64,000 bases of DNA from Hyaloperonospora brassicae (lineage: Eukaryota > Oomycota > Peronosporomycetes > Peronosporales > Peronosporaceae), in assembly GCA_947650285.1 (NCBI GenBank), contig CANTFL010001286.1:1-64000 (forward strand), given 5' to 3'. The notes below the pieces were generated by a model that saw only the letters and a list, made by a program, of their open reading frames with translations, ran no database searches and was not told where the DNA came from. The position numbers were made by a program, and so were the translations under genes. Position 1 is the first letter of the stretch. Each line of letters opens with the position of its first letter. Below are positions 1 to 10,487 of this stretch, piece after piece.

Positions 1-71
1 GGATTGCTCCATCCTCGCAGAGGATCAGTCGTTACCGACTCAGGTGTAGATTGACGACAAGTGCTACCAAG

Positions 72-612
72 TGTAGCGGAGCTACACAGCTCCTTAAGTC
101 AGAGGAAGACTTTACGCTCGATGTGCAACTTTGGTTCAAAGAACCCGACTCAGAGAGGTCAACAGCTCAGAGAGCTTACGGTCCCCGTTCCTGAGGGACC
201 AAACGATTCAAATGAATCACAGCACAGAGTGCTCGAGGACAAGCTACCTTTACAGGCGTTGCTTCTGTCCTCCCGATCAAAGACGCCTGAAAGTCACGTG
301 TCTTATGTTGATCAAAATGGGAACTGAATTTTATTTCTTCATTTAACCTAAAAGAACACCTTAGAACAACGTATTTAACCTGCCCTAAATAACCTCTTAA
401 AAGATCTTGCAATCAATTGATGACAGACACCAGTCTTCAACAATTGATACGCTCACTGTGTTATAATATTACCTTATCGGATACCCCCCTCTCGTGTGTG
501 CACCACACCTATCGTCAACTACCAGCCGACGTGTAACCCCGTTACAATAACCCCCTCTCGTGTGTGCACCACACCTATCGTCGGCTACCAGCCGACGTGT
601 AACCCCGTTACA
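72..612 (+). mobile_element. LTR-like repeat, copy A (full length)
   Basis: The sequence opens with an inverted terminal pair (gtgtagc, 3-nt spacer, gctacac) and ends ccccgttaca. The body recurs at 3,527-3,892 (+) and 6,745-7,222 (-), so this is a dispersed element of about 0.5 kb. The last 66 bp are tandemly duplicated (about 485-546 and 551-612): both copies contain a gtgtgtgcacc core, an inverted gtcggct/agccgac-type stem and the ccccgttaca end. Length and TG...CA ends fit a solo LTR or one LTR of a degraded retrotransposon. No primer-binding site or pol reading frame adjoins it, so the superfamily is not assigned. Confidence 0.6.
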
Positions 613-1140
613 GGTTCGGTGATTTATTGATCTGAAACATCCCGAAGTGAGAAAGCGGCTGCAATGTTTGCGGTGCGTAGACATTGGCCATACTATGACA
701 AGGTTCGAATTCTCGATAGAGCAGCTGAGTGGGACAGGGAGAATTGTGGCTAATGAGGGGGAGGTGACGTAGCTGGAGGACCTTGCTCTTCCTTTCCGTA
801 ATTTTGCTGGGATGCGCAAAATAGCGTCCCAGCGTATACGCCTTCGAGCCCACGCAGATACGGTATCTGCCCATGCAGTCACGCTCCCTTCTCATGAGGA
901 TCACACGCGCGCCGTGGACAGGGTCAGTGCTGACGGTCGGATTGGTCGTAACATGGCCGCGTCAGGCAATGATGGGCTTCCTACTGCCCACCCAGTCTCG
1001 CCTGGACAAACTTCACTTGCGCATCCTAAACATAAGCTATTGCCACAATGATTGACAGTCTCTTTTCTCGGGGAAGGAGGACTCTTAGTGCAAAAAAGAC
1101 ATTTTCTGGCCGGCGTGCGGTTTTGTCATCGCGGTGTGCC
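613..1140. other. Degenerate transposon-like sequence with stem-loops, no gene
   Basis: No convincing gene is seen. Two good stem-loops occur: 806-815 with 824-833 (10 pairs including one G.T) and 854-860 with 864-870 (7 pairs, 3-nt loop). This style of frequent short hairpins matches the Gypsy element at the right end of the window, so the stretch may be a relic of a related element. That link is inference. Confidence 0.3.
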
Positions 1141-1679
1141 GTGCTTGTTAGGATTTAACAAGGCTATGGAGATTTCACTAGGATGAAGACGGCTTAAGGA
1201 CGGGGATGAAAACCGAAAAAGAAGTTGTATTTATGTTGTCCTTATCTCCAAAAACGAATGGCTGGTAGAAGCCGGTGACTCTCAGCCACCGATCTCGTGC
1301 CCTGTCTCCACCGCTTTTTGTTTTACCTATCACTGGGTAATTACGTCTAGTAATATACCTTTGGTAAAAAATAACTCTGCTTCGTCATATGCAGAATGAA
1401 AACGATTGCGTGGTTGTGGGGGACGTAACTGCGGGTGGGTTGCAGTTCTGGTGAACCCCAAACACCATGTCGTGAGTATCAGTCACAATTAACTTGCACA
1501 CGGCGGGACTCGAGCCTGCACTCACCCGATTGATATCCCCCTTCCGAAACGACTAAGCCAATCTGTTGCTCCGTCGATATCGCTAACATCCCACACCATA
1601 ACCCTGCCAAAGAACGATACAACTAGTCCTAATATGCAACATACATCCTGCACATGTCGCCGCAACATCACTCACTAAC
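1141..1679 (-). repeat. Left arm of ~540-bp inverted repeat (SINE-like, reverse orientation)
   Basis: This stretch is the reverse complement of 2,572-3,100 with few differences. One difference is a ttgatatcccc versus ggggatattaa change in the box A-B interval. On the minus strand it carries an RNA polymerase III box B at 1,506-1,516 and box A at 1,550-1,560. It is therefore either a second insertion of the same tRNA-derived retroposon or one terminal arm of a larger foldback element. Confidence 0.65.
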
Positions 1680-2571
1680 AGACTTGACCGTATACCTACG
1701 CCATCTCTAATTTTTTAACACACGCATGAACGGTAAAAATTAGTTGCTATCCCGTTTCAATACCCGGTTTGCCTTGATCAATTAAGTCGGCCAATACAAC
1801 CCATAGTGCCATCACTGCGACCCATCAGTCGTGAGACAAAACACATAGATGTTTTGTTGAAGGAAGTTCCCTGCCATTACCATCGTCTCACTGCCGCTCC
1901 AAAAGCACTGATCCACCCTTGCAGTCAAGTCCGTGAGACTGGACGCGAATTCTATAAAGTACCATTCAAATTGTTTAGTCAACTCGCTGCTCGACATTTT
2001 CAGCCATCCTCTGTTAACATTCACCAAAGTGGTCGTCACCCGGGTCTTGCGGCTGAACTGATCCATCATATGCATCTATTCTGTGTATTTGGTACCCCGT
2101 TTTAAGCTGGATGTAGCGGAAAAGAGGACCGTATTCCTGTGCTGCAACCCGTTGTAATCGATATCCTAAACCAATGTCATGGTCATACAATTCCCGGTCG
2201 CCGGTGTTTGATCAGGAAGAATATCCAATTGCTGTTGGATCATTTCGCACGACCAGGACACCATATTAACTCCAGCGAGCAGCCTCGGCAACACACGTTA
2301 TTTATTGTAACTGTCCACTTGGGTTATACTCTTCAGAAGCTCGGTCCGTTCCTGCTGTTTAAGTGCCACCAATTGACGCGTCAGTGGAAGCTTTGGTGGC
2401 ATTTTCTTTTTCAACCGAAGCTGGACCGTAGATTCAGTGGCCTTGTCAGAGTGGTGTGCGACCTCGAACGCTCCTGCAACGATCGAAACTGCTACGTCTA
2501 GAGCAGGTAAAGATACAGAAACACTCGGCTCACCCTCTTCGTCATCGACCACATGCTTATCGGCCAGTAGT
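1680..2571. other. Spacer between inverted arms, degenerate reading frames
   Basis: About 890 bp separate the two inverted arms. On the minus strand there are two open stretches (2,298-2,597, 99 codons; 1,812-2,075, 87 codons) that could be pieces of one broken coding sequence. They are hydrophilic, with a lysine-rich patch in the first and tryptophan-containing segments in the second. I recognise no domain. They may be the decayed cargo of a foldback transposon, or unrelated DNA between two SINE copies. Confidence 0.3.
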
Positions 2572-3100
2572 GTTAGTGAGTGATGTTGCGGCGACATGTG
2601 CAGGATGTATGTTGCATATTAGGACTAGTTGTATCGTTCTTTGGCAGGGTTATGGTGTGGGATGTTAGCGATATCGACGGAGCAACAGATTGGCTTAGTC
2701 GTTTCGGAAGGGGGATATTAATCGGGTGAGTGCAGGCTCGAGTCCCGCCGTGTGCAAGTTAATTGTGACTGATACTCACGACATGGTGTTTGGGGTTCAC
2801 CAGAACTGCAACCCACCCGCAGTTACGTCCCCCACAACCACGCAATCGTTTTCATTCTGCATATGACGAAGCAGAGTTATTTTTTACCAAAGGTATATTA
2901 CTAGACGTAATTACCCAGTGATAGGTAAAACAAAAAGCGGTGGAGACAGGGCACGAGATCGGTGGCTGAGAGTCACCGGCTTCTACCAGCCATTCGTTTT
3001 TGGAGATAAGGACAACATAAATACAACTTCTTTTTCGGTTTTCATCCCCGTCCTTAAGCCGTCTTCATCCTAGCGAAAGCTCCATAGCCTAGTTAAATCC
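2572..3100 (+). repeat. Right arm of inverted repeat; tRNA-like pol III promoter (SINE-like)
   Basis: This is the inverted copy of 1,141-1,679. At 2,691-2,701 it has tggcttagtcg, which fits the box A consensus TRGYNNARNNG at every position. At 2,735-2,745 it has ggctcgagtcc, one mismatch from box B GGTTCGANTCC. The spacing between the boxes is 33 nt (44 nt start to start), as in tRNA genes and tRNA-derived SINEs. The flanking bases do not fold into a complete cloverleaf acceptor stem, so this is a tRNA-derived head and not a working tRNA. Confidence 0.6.
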
Positions 3101-3526
3101 TATCAAAGCCCACCTCCTTAAATTAAAAAGTGCAAGGATGGCGATTACCCCGCCTTTGTCCAACAGCTTTCGACTATGGCAAAGGCTACCGAGGATGAGC
3201 GCAAAGTTGGACGTGCTGATATATTTAGTGACGACGTAAGTGATGTCGTCAATACAGCGATGAGAAAATGAACGAAGTAGCAATGCTGTTCGGGGACACC
3301 GGCCAATCCGGGAAACAAGAACGTGACAGAGTGGTTCAAGCCACGGTTTCCCTTCCGCAGACATTTCTTTATCAGCCGTTGGTTAATTACACCTCAGCCA
3401 GAGCAACCCAGCGAATGTTCGGTCTGTTTCCGGTGGTTCTACAGCCGTGGCGCTGCGCACGTCTCCACGGGTATCGCGGTAGGGATGCTACAAAGAGGTA
3501 TCACGTCATGACACCAGATGACCGAG
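3101..3526. other. Intergenic sequence, nothing recognised
   Basis: Short open stretches exist on both strands (for example 3,268-3,576 +), but none carries a recognisable motif and they overlap each other. I see no gene here. Confidence 0.3.
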
Positions 3527-3892
3527 AATCACCGCACAGAGTGCTCAAGAGCAGCTACCTTTACAGGCGTTGCTAGCTCTTCCGATCAAGACGCCTCGCA
3601 AGGCACGTGTCTTATGTTGATCAAAAGGGGAACTGAATTTTTATTTCTTTAATTAACCTAAAAGAACACCTTAGAACAACGTATTTAACCTGCCCTAAAT
3701 AACCTCTTAAAAGATCTCGCATCAATTGATGACAGACATCAGTCTTCAACAATTGATACACTCACTGTGTTCTAAAATTACTTTATAGGGTACCTCCTCT
3801 CTTGTGTGCACCACTCCTATCGTCGACTACCAGCCGACGTGTAACCCCGATTCACCTAACGTCGACTACCAGCCGACATGTAACCCCGTCAC
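3527..3892 (+). mobile_element. LTR-like repeat, copy B (5'-truncated)
   Basis: It matches copy A (positions about 218-612) from the cacagagtgctc block through the ccaaccgacg/gtaacccc end, with scattered substitutions and small indels. The first 150 bp of the unit are missing. The terminal duplicated block is also present but diverged (two gtaacccc ends near 3,840 and 3,885). The divergence from copy A argues against the two being the LTRs of one recent insertion. Confidence 0.55.
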
Positions 3893-4739
3893 AAGGTAGC
3901 TATCCATGTCTGCATGGCTTCATCACTCAAGATCAATAACAATGCACTTTTGTGCGAAAAACGCTAAATTAACCGGAGAAGGAGCCTCGCTTCCACTTAA
4001 GACCGCTTAAACCCAGCTCTCAGGCGAACTGTATACTGTGCAAAAATCTATTCGACGTCTTTGGCCATTCCGATGCACATTCTAGCCACAGTTCCTGCCA
4101 CGTCTTGCTGCTTGCGAGTTGCAATACCATACCAGGAACTGCCTTGAGTAGCAACCTGTCGTTATTGCTATTGCCCTTTTTTTAAATAAAAGCATTATGT
4201 TTGCTTCGAACGATCACGCCCCAAAAAGACATATATGCACGCTAAATCTGCTGGGTCGGACGAACTCGGTAACATTTTATGAGAAGTATTCGGACGCCCT
4301 TGCACCAATCACAGCGGTGCCATCCTCGAGACGGCTCGATTGTGTTTTGACTCCGGCTTCTTTAGGCTAATCCAACACCCACTGTATTAAGAAACCTGCC
4401 ACGTCATCACGGTCTTTGGACCACACACCCATTGCCCTTCTGGACTCCAACTGCAACATATCAAATTTAATATACGGCACTTGACTGAGACTACTGCTAC
4501 CAACAGTGATTGTTGCTGCTCAACTTAATATTTATTGGGCGCACCATTTCGACGGATCCTCTTATATTTGCAGTGTCTCAACTTTAAAACGCGGACTGAC
4601 AATAATTTACGGTAGTCCATCATGATACTCTTGGCTTTGGCCAAGGCATAAGATACGTTGTAGCGGCCGTTTCTTCTCGAGGTAATCTCCTGGCTTATGT
4701 TTTCGTCGAAGTTTGCTCAGATGATCGCCGCCCTTCACC

Positions 4740-5500
4740 AGAAACTATTTGTCAATATGTGGTCAAAAGTTGTCTATCGCGGCGGGTAATCATGACCTTT
4801 GGTATCCGGCAAGGGTGCAAGATGGCTTCTCTGCTCATTATTCTCGCTCTCGACTGCGCTTACAATTTTTTCTACTTCATGGTGATATTACTAGAATGAC
4901 GCTGCGCTCCTCTAACCGGGAAGAAAACATTTTTTTATTTACATATGCCGATGATACGACTGTTTACGTCTGCCGGCGCGGTGACATTCCCCAGATCTAG
5001 AAAAAATTTCAGGCATTTAAAGTAACGTCAGGTCTAGGATTGTACAAGTCCATGTCAATATAGGTGTCTGGATCGGACTGAACTTATCAATGCTGGCTGA
5101 GCTTACGTGTCAAATTACACTGATGGGGTCAAAGGAACACTGTCTAATTAACGTAGTACAGGTTGACCAAGCCAAAGAGATGACGTCAGACTGGTACAAA
5201 TCGTAATGGGCAGTGTGAGCTCGTCTTGCGTTAGTGCGGTAAATTAATCATTCTTTTGATTACAGAATGCTCCTTAATCGATCTGGTGATGTTTCATAAT
5301 TCATGTACGTGGCTCAACATTGCTGACCCTCATCGCCCATAATTCAGCTTATAAAGCAACGTGTTAAGAACTTTGGTTGGAAAGGCGTGCCGGGAAACGC
5401 AAAAGACCATGGGTCCCTGCAAAACAAGCGGAGTTGCCACCTTCGAAAGGTGGAACATCTATGTCATGCATTACGAAGTAATTAATCAAGAGATAAAAAG
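4740..5500 (+). pseudogene. LINE-type reverse transcriptase relic
   Basis: Fragments of a non-LTR retrotransposon reverse transcriptase lie in order but in shifting frames. From about 4,792 a GIRQGCK...LLIILALDCAYN segment corresponds to the GxRQGCPLSPLLF block. At about 4,930-4,965 an FLFTYADDTTVY segment is the catalytic YADD motif. At about 5,010-5,060 an SGLGLYKSMS segment matches the following SGLxLNxxKS block. Near 5,385-5,460 a RPWVPAKQAELPPSKGG-like segment resembles the post-RT region of LINE ORF2 proteins. At least three frameshifts and several stops separate them, so the copy is dead. No endonuclease domain was recognised. Confidence 0.7.
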
Positions 5501-6744
5501 ATGGATGCAAAAACGGCAGGGACCTGGTCCGCTACATCATTACCCGTGACACCCTTATTCGAAACGTTTTGTGGGGAAGTTTCAGCACCCGACCCTATTA
5601 CGTCACTTCAAATTGGTCTGGTGCACTATCGGTCCGTGTAAAAACCACATTGAGGGAAACTGGAGAAGAAGTGTTTGGGTTGTCAGCGGCGGAACATGCC
5701 CGATGCGGGATCGCTGAATGCATGAGTTGCAGGGCCAAGACCTTTGTAAACACAATCAAGACACCTACTATGACAATATCAGCATTTTTTGGATGCCACT
5801 GCCATTCTAAACACCCACACAATCAAGATCTGACGACAGAAGCAGCTTAATTAAGCGTGTGGATCTGCAATGGTCAGAAAATGCATCGCTATCGAATTTG
5901 GCTTGGCTAACTTCTCATGATATATTACGTACAAATCAAAGACGCAATTTTCTGATAGACAAAACAACAGCTGGAGATGCATTGACATGGACATAGATCA
6001 GACCTGGACGGGATTGCTTCACATCTAAAATGGAGTCGGGCATTTATGTCCATACTATAAAACTAGACAAATTGAGGGTTTTGCCACGCGCTGTACTAAC
6101 TATCCCTGTTCTGCTGATCCGCCCGTCTACACCGGGATAGTTATCACCATACACGGTGAGGTCTCCCCAACTTCTATAATGGATACTGAATGAAAGTGGA
6201 AGGCAAATCACGATCTCTAATCATACCATAACGCATCATCATTTACATCGGTAAATGCCATGGATAAATGTGACCAGGTTGCTTCAAGCGCGCATGGGAC
6301 ACTCGTATACTGTATATCCCTCCTACAATGACACAAATCGCACATATGTGAGCTGGCTCATGTCGAAGTAGACCCTGTTCTCGACCAATGTAGAATATTG
6401 TGGCGGTAATTCGATACGCGACAGGTTTCTCCATCGAAACCAACGAATACAAAGTCGTGAACAGGAACTGATTGCACACAGTTTCGCAATGGTGCCTTGG
6501 CGTAACCTCCGCATATTCCGTGCTAAGTCCTCGTATACCTCTTAGACACTAGACCGATACAATAATAACTATTTTTCACAATACACCGCTCAGCAACAAC
6601 CTATCGTGCCCATTTCCATAATTATCATTTTGTGACTTTGCTCCTGATGCTCATCTTTTCTAATAGTGCCATACAGCCGAGCGACGATGGCGCTTAATTT
6701 GCAATGTATGGGGACACTTGGTCGAACATCGAGGCTGGTTTACT
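5501..6744. other. AT-rich intergenic sequence, possible LINE tail
   Basis: An open stretch at 5,569-5,850 (+, 93 codons) has a CxxC pair but no clear family. It may be the decayed 3' part of the LINE to its left. Nothing else supportable is seen. Confidence 0.3.
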
Positions 6745-7222
6745 GTATTGAGGTTGGACGTCGACTGTAAGTCGACCTTTGGTGTGGTGCACACAAGGGA
6801 TGAGATCTCATTAAAAGTGATATTAGAACAGCCTATTATTTGTTGAAGACTGATGTATGTCAACCATTCAGTACGAGATCTTGCGAGAGGTGTTCATCAG
6901 AATATTAGTGATTAGGTTAAGTACGTTATTCTGAGATGCTCTTTTAGATAAAAACAAACAATGTTCAGCTCCCATTTTGATCGGAAAGACACTTGCCTCT
7001 CTGAGGCCTCTTGTGGTTGTTAACGAGTATCTCAACGCCTTGTTAAAGCAGATATACTTAGAGCACTCTGTGCTATGTTTCTTTGAATCGTTTGGTCCCC
7101 CTGGAACAGAGAACGTAAGCCATCTAAGCTTGTTGACTCTCTGAGTCGGGTTCTTTGTCCCAAAATTGCTCGTAGAGCGTCAAGTCTTCCTCTTACTTAA
7201 GGACCTGTGTAGCTCCGCTACA
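6745..7222 (-). mobile_element. LTR-like repeat, copy C (inverted, most diverged)
   Basis: Read on the minus strand from 7,222, it begins with the same gtagcgga/gctacac inverted end as copy A. It follows copy A through the cacagagtgctc block, the gatcaaaatggga block, a run resembling taaaagaacacctt, a catcagtcttcaacaa block and the cttgtgtgcaccacacc block near 6,785-6,800. It carries more substitutions than copy B. Its opposite orientation shows that the three copies were separate insertions or were rearranged. Confidence 0.55.
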
Positions 7223-9060
7223 AATGTTGTCGCCTGTATCGCCGGCTTCCACATGGGACCTGTTTCTACTGTTCTCAACGGTGGCTAGCAAGGCAACCCC
7301 GGGCCAGGTGGCTCCGGATCCGTCGTCGCCCTTGTTCAGCCACAAACACACGCTTGTAACGTCGTTTGGTTGGCTAGTATGTCACTCGTATTGCGTTCAA
7401 CAACAATAAACATGGACGAAATATATGGCCATATCCATGAAGTTCGTCAGGCACAATACAGCGCATTCACATTGCTGCATTTCATTGGGGAAAGTGTCAT
7501 GTTACTCGATCAACTCCGACTGTATCGATCACCACGCAAGCCGCACTCGGCCTCAATATACCGCGAAGCACGAGATCTCGCGTACGCCGTCGCAGTCTCC
7601 ACCTAAGCCCATCATTTCCGAGAATAAATCAAGATGGCCGACCTTGCTTCAAACGTCGAGCTGAATACTAAGGTATAGTTGCAAGTTCACGCACCAACCA
7701 CTCGGGCTATCGCCTTGAGCATCGAGAATCAGAACTCGCGCGACGTCAATCTTGGGCTCGAGAAGTCACTCGCCGTCGACGTTGTAGCTTTCGCCCGCCC
7801 ATTTCAGACCTCCTATGCCAAGGCTTATGCAGCAACACAACTGCTGCCGAGTTGAACTCGTTTTCGTGAGTTTTCACATAAATATCTCAATAAGTAGCTG
7901 CACCAGATAGTGGAATGGGTCTTGCTGATCGATTGCGGTACTCAATATACCTCAATATCAGCAACAACACGATGTAAAGAACTGAGGAGAAAGATATATG
8001 GGGCTTCAATGGATTGTGTCCCTCGAAAAATTTTGAGGTTCATGGTTTTTACAGGCGCAATTCTTTACAAATAAGGCATCAGGCTCCAGCAAAGATATGA
8101 TAAGAACACATCAATGTACACCGTGCAATGAAGTAAAAGACTTACTTCTCTTGTTGGCATTCTGATCAACTTCGACCGATTGTGCGCACCCGAAAAAAGT
8201 AGAAGCTCACGACCCTTCGTCCGACATTGAAGGCGTGCACAGTACATCACCTGCCAAATCGACCAGGATTCGCGATTTAAATACTTGATGACGGGCTTCA
8301 CTTCGTTGTAATCGTCATCTTTGCCTATCTGACCCGACTATCCTGGAGCCACCACCTCTTGATAACAAACACGGCTACGTAATTATATAAACACGCGATC
8401 CGCAGACTCAGCATATTTGAAAGGGGTATTGGTGTTACCGCTAACGTTGACACTCGGTCATAGATCGAGATCACAAGTTATCCGCAGAAAGTATAGTATG
8501 TAAGCGCATCTGAGTGTAAAACAGCGCAATTCATATCGTCGCATGTGCTTACGGTATGTCGGCGGACTGAGACCGTGATCATCGGTCCAAACGGCAACAA
8601 AACGAATTGATGATCGATCCTCATCTAGTTAGTGATTGTGTAGTGTTTGAGCTGGTAAATTAAAGAGTGATGATTATCTGGTTCTTAATTCACACTATAT
8701 GCTAATCTAAGCCTCCTGAAATATGCACTGGATCCTTTGCCTGATTAAATGATGATGGCATCATTTACGTTAACAGATCTTGTCCGTCGTGAGCCGGTGC
8801 ATCGCGACCTATAGATTGAGTGTCATCTTACCGCGCGATTCAAGTTATGCGTTCCTCGTGCCGCTCTCTTGTGAAAGGTAAGAGGCAAACAAGAAACAAA
8901 GTGGTAGACCGACGATCCATACGCAGTCGGAGATCTCTCTTAGCAGGAATCAAGCTGCGTCTTTGACCAAGCATCCAAGCACATGATCGAGCAACCTTTA
9001 CGCGAGCAAACGAAGACCGAATCCTTAGGTGATCAACATAGCTGCGAATCACACCTTCGA
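7223..9060. other. Intergenic, degenerate remnants only
   Basis: Open stretches at 7,370-7,606 (+) and 8,065-8,301 (-) do not show a domain I can name. The minus-strand one has a YLNRESWSIWQ segment faintly like the start of Copia gag proteins, too weak to claim. No promoter or RNA gene is evident. Confidence 0.3.
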
Positions 9061-9407
9061 TCAGAATTGAAGCTCGTGCGGTTTTTGCTACTTGTGTTAC
9101 ACTCTTCAAAGGGAATGTGTCTGCTGAACTCTACCCGCCTCCAGAGAATATAGGATTTTCCAAGACAGCTATCAGAAAAACGTTGGATGAGCTCAATTCT
9201 ACCCTGAAACGAATGGTCCCTCTGACTCAAGGCTTACTAGTCTTCTATGTCTCGCATGCGACGCTGGAAGAACCCAAGAGCTATAGGGGTCCGACGAGAG
9301 CTCGTGTGACTGATAGGCTTGTCTGCTTTTATGATGTAAAAGGCTGCGTTGACTCCAACGGAGGTGAGTTGCCGAGGCATGAGATGGGCTTATTTTTTGA
9401 GACATAG
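9030..9407 (+). pseudogene. Unidentified open coding remnant, about 120 codons
   Basis: The frame is open from a stop near 9,027 to 9,407 and reads as plausible soluble protein: an FKGNVSAELYPPPENIGF segment, then an amphipathic helix-like stretch (TAIRKTLDELNSTLKR). There is no in-frame ATG near its beginning, so it would be an internal exon or a gene fragment. I do not recognise the family. The chance that it is a spurious frame remains substantial. Confidence 0.3.
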
Positions 9408-10487
9408 GGACACGTCGAAAGAGTCGACTTTCGAATGTCACGTGCTATGGTCGTCGTCACAGGAGCTCAGTGTAATGACTGTTCATCTTGTGTACACGAC
9501 GAGCGGTAACCCATTAAATGCTTGTCAAGTGCTGTCAAGAGATCGACTTGTCCGAAACAGGACAAAGTCGTCCACCATTTACCAACTTGCCCAATGCGGC
9601 GATGACGTCTACGTGCGCATCGACGCTCAGCTTTTTGTATTGGTAGTCAATCGTCAATCGTCTCACTGTGGACGCGTGCCATCTGTGATCGGGAAAGTAT
9701 GGATCGGACGCGTCTGGCGCAATCACTACCTGTCATTGTGGGGACGGTGATCAGACAAAAGACTTGAGCTTCTACCAGACCGACCGGTGTTTACGAAACG
9801 AGAGGCGTCACGGCGACCCTGTTCAGCTGTACCGTTTATTCGACACGCACGACCTATCGGCTGCAACGTGCTGGAAAGCGCAGCCGGCCGATGGGTTCGG
9901 CGCAGCCAGCCTGACATTGCCTGCGTTTCGCTGCAAGAGAACGCCCTTTGGACTGCCCTACGACACGGCCCAAACAGCACCATCTTGTCCCACGATGCCA
10001 AGTGAACAATACCAAGTGAGCAAATGCCATACGAACAACTCTGTAGGCTCTACCTGCGCCTATAATGGACCCACGACCGTCGAGCGGACAGAAAAACGGC
10101 TGAACGCGGGCGTTTGGGCGAAGAACAACGCACGAGCGTCCAGCCACAAAGTGCTTTTTGGGGCGGGCGTCGTCGTCCAGCACGTTGCCGCAACGAGGCG
10201 CTCGAGCAACTTACCGCGAGGCAACAACCGGTTGCGCCACGGAGACACGCGCAAGCGCAATGGGCATCTGGCGTGGCACTTGAAGTTCCGTGCACTCGGC
10301 CCCGTCTCTGCACTCGTTGCCCTGTCCCGTCATCATGGGTTGTCCCCTTGCCATAGTCGTGCAGTAAACCTTTGCGACATGTGCTCCCCGCGTGCCTCGT
10401 CAAACCGCATACTGGACCTGCAACACTTGATTTCGCGCGCTGCGCCCGCCGCGACCGTCACATAATCCCAGCTGCTTCTCGATCGCC
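9408..10487. promoter_or_regulatory. Upstream region of the formin gene
   Basis: GC content rises towards the formin start. A 233-codon frame (9,764-10,465, +) ends 23 bp before that start and is probably non-coding: it is rich in Arg, His, Ser and Cys, has no domain, and equally long frames run on the other strand. The stretch most likely holds the promoter and 5' leader. No oomycete initiator could be placed with confidence. Confidence 0.35.

Noticed and set aside
702..712. A second pol III box B (ggttcgaattc)
   Set aside because: No box A lies at a suitable distance upstream.
2684..2760. A functional tRNA gene at the A/B boxes
   Set aside because: The boxes are good but the acceptor stem and anticodon arm do not form, so it is a tRNA-derived repeat head.
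72..3892. One intact LTR retrotransposon bounded by copies A and B
   Set aside because: The copies differ substantially, copy B lacks its 5' part, and no gag or pol is found between them.
9764..10465. 233-codon frame upstream of the formin
   Set aside because: No domain, unusual composition, similarly long frames on the opposite strand, and position in a likely promoter.
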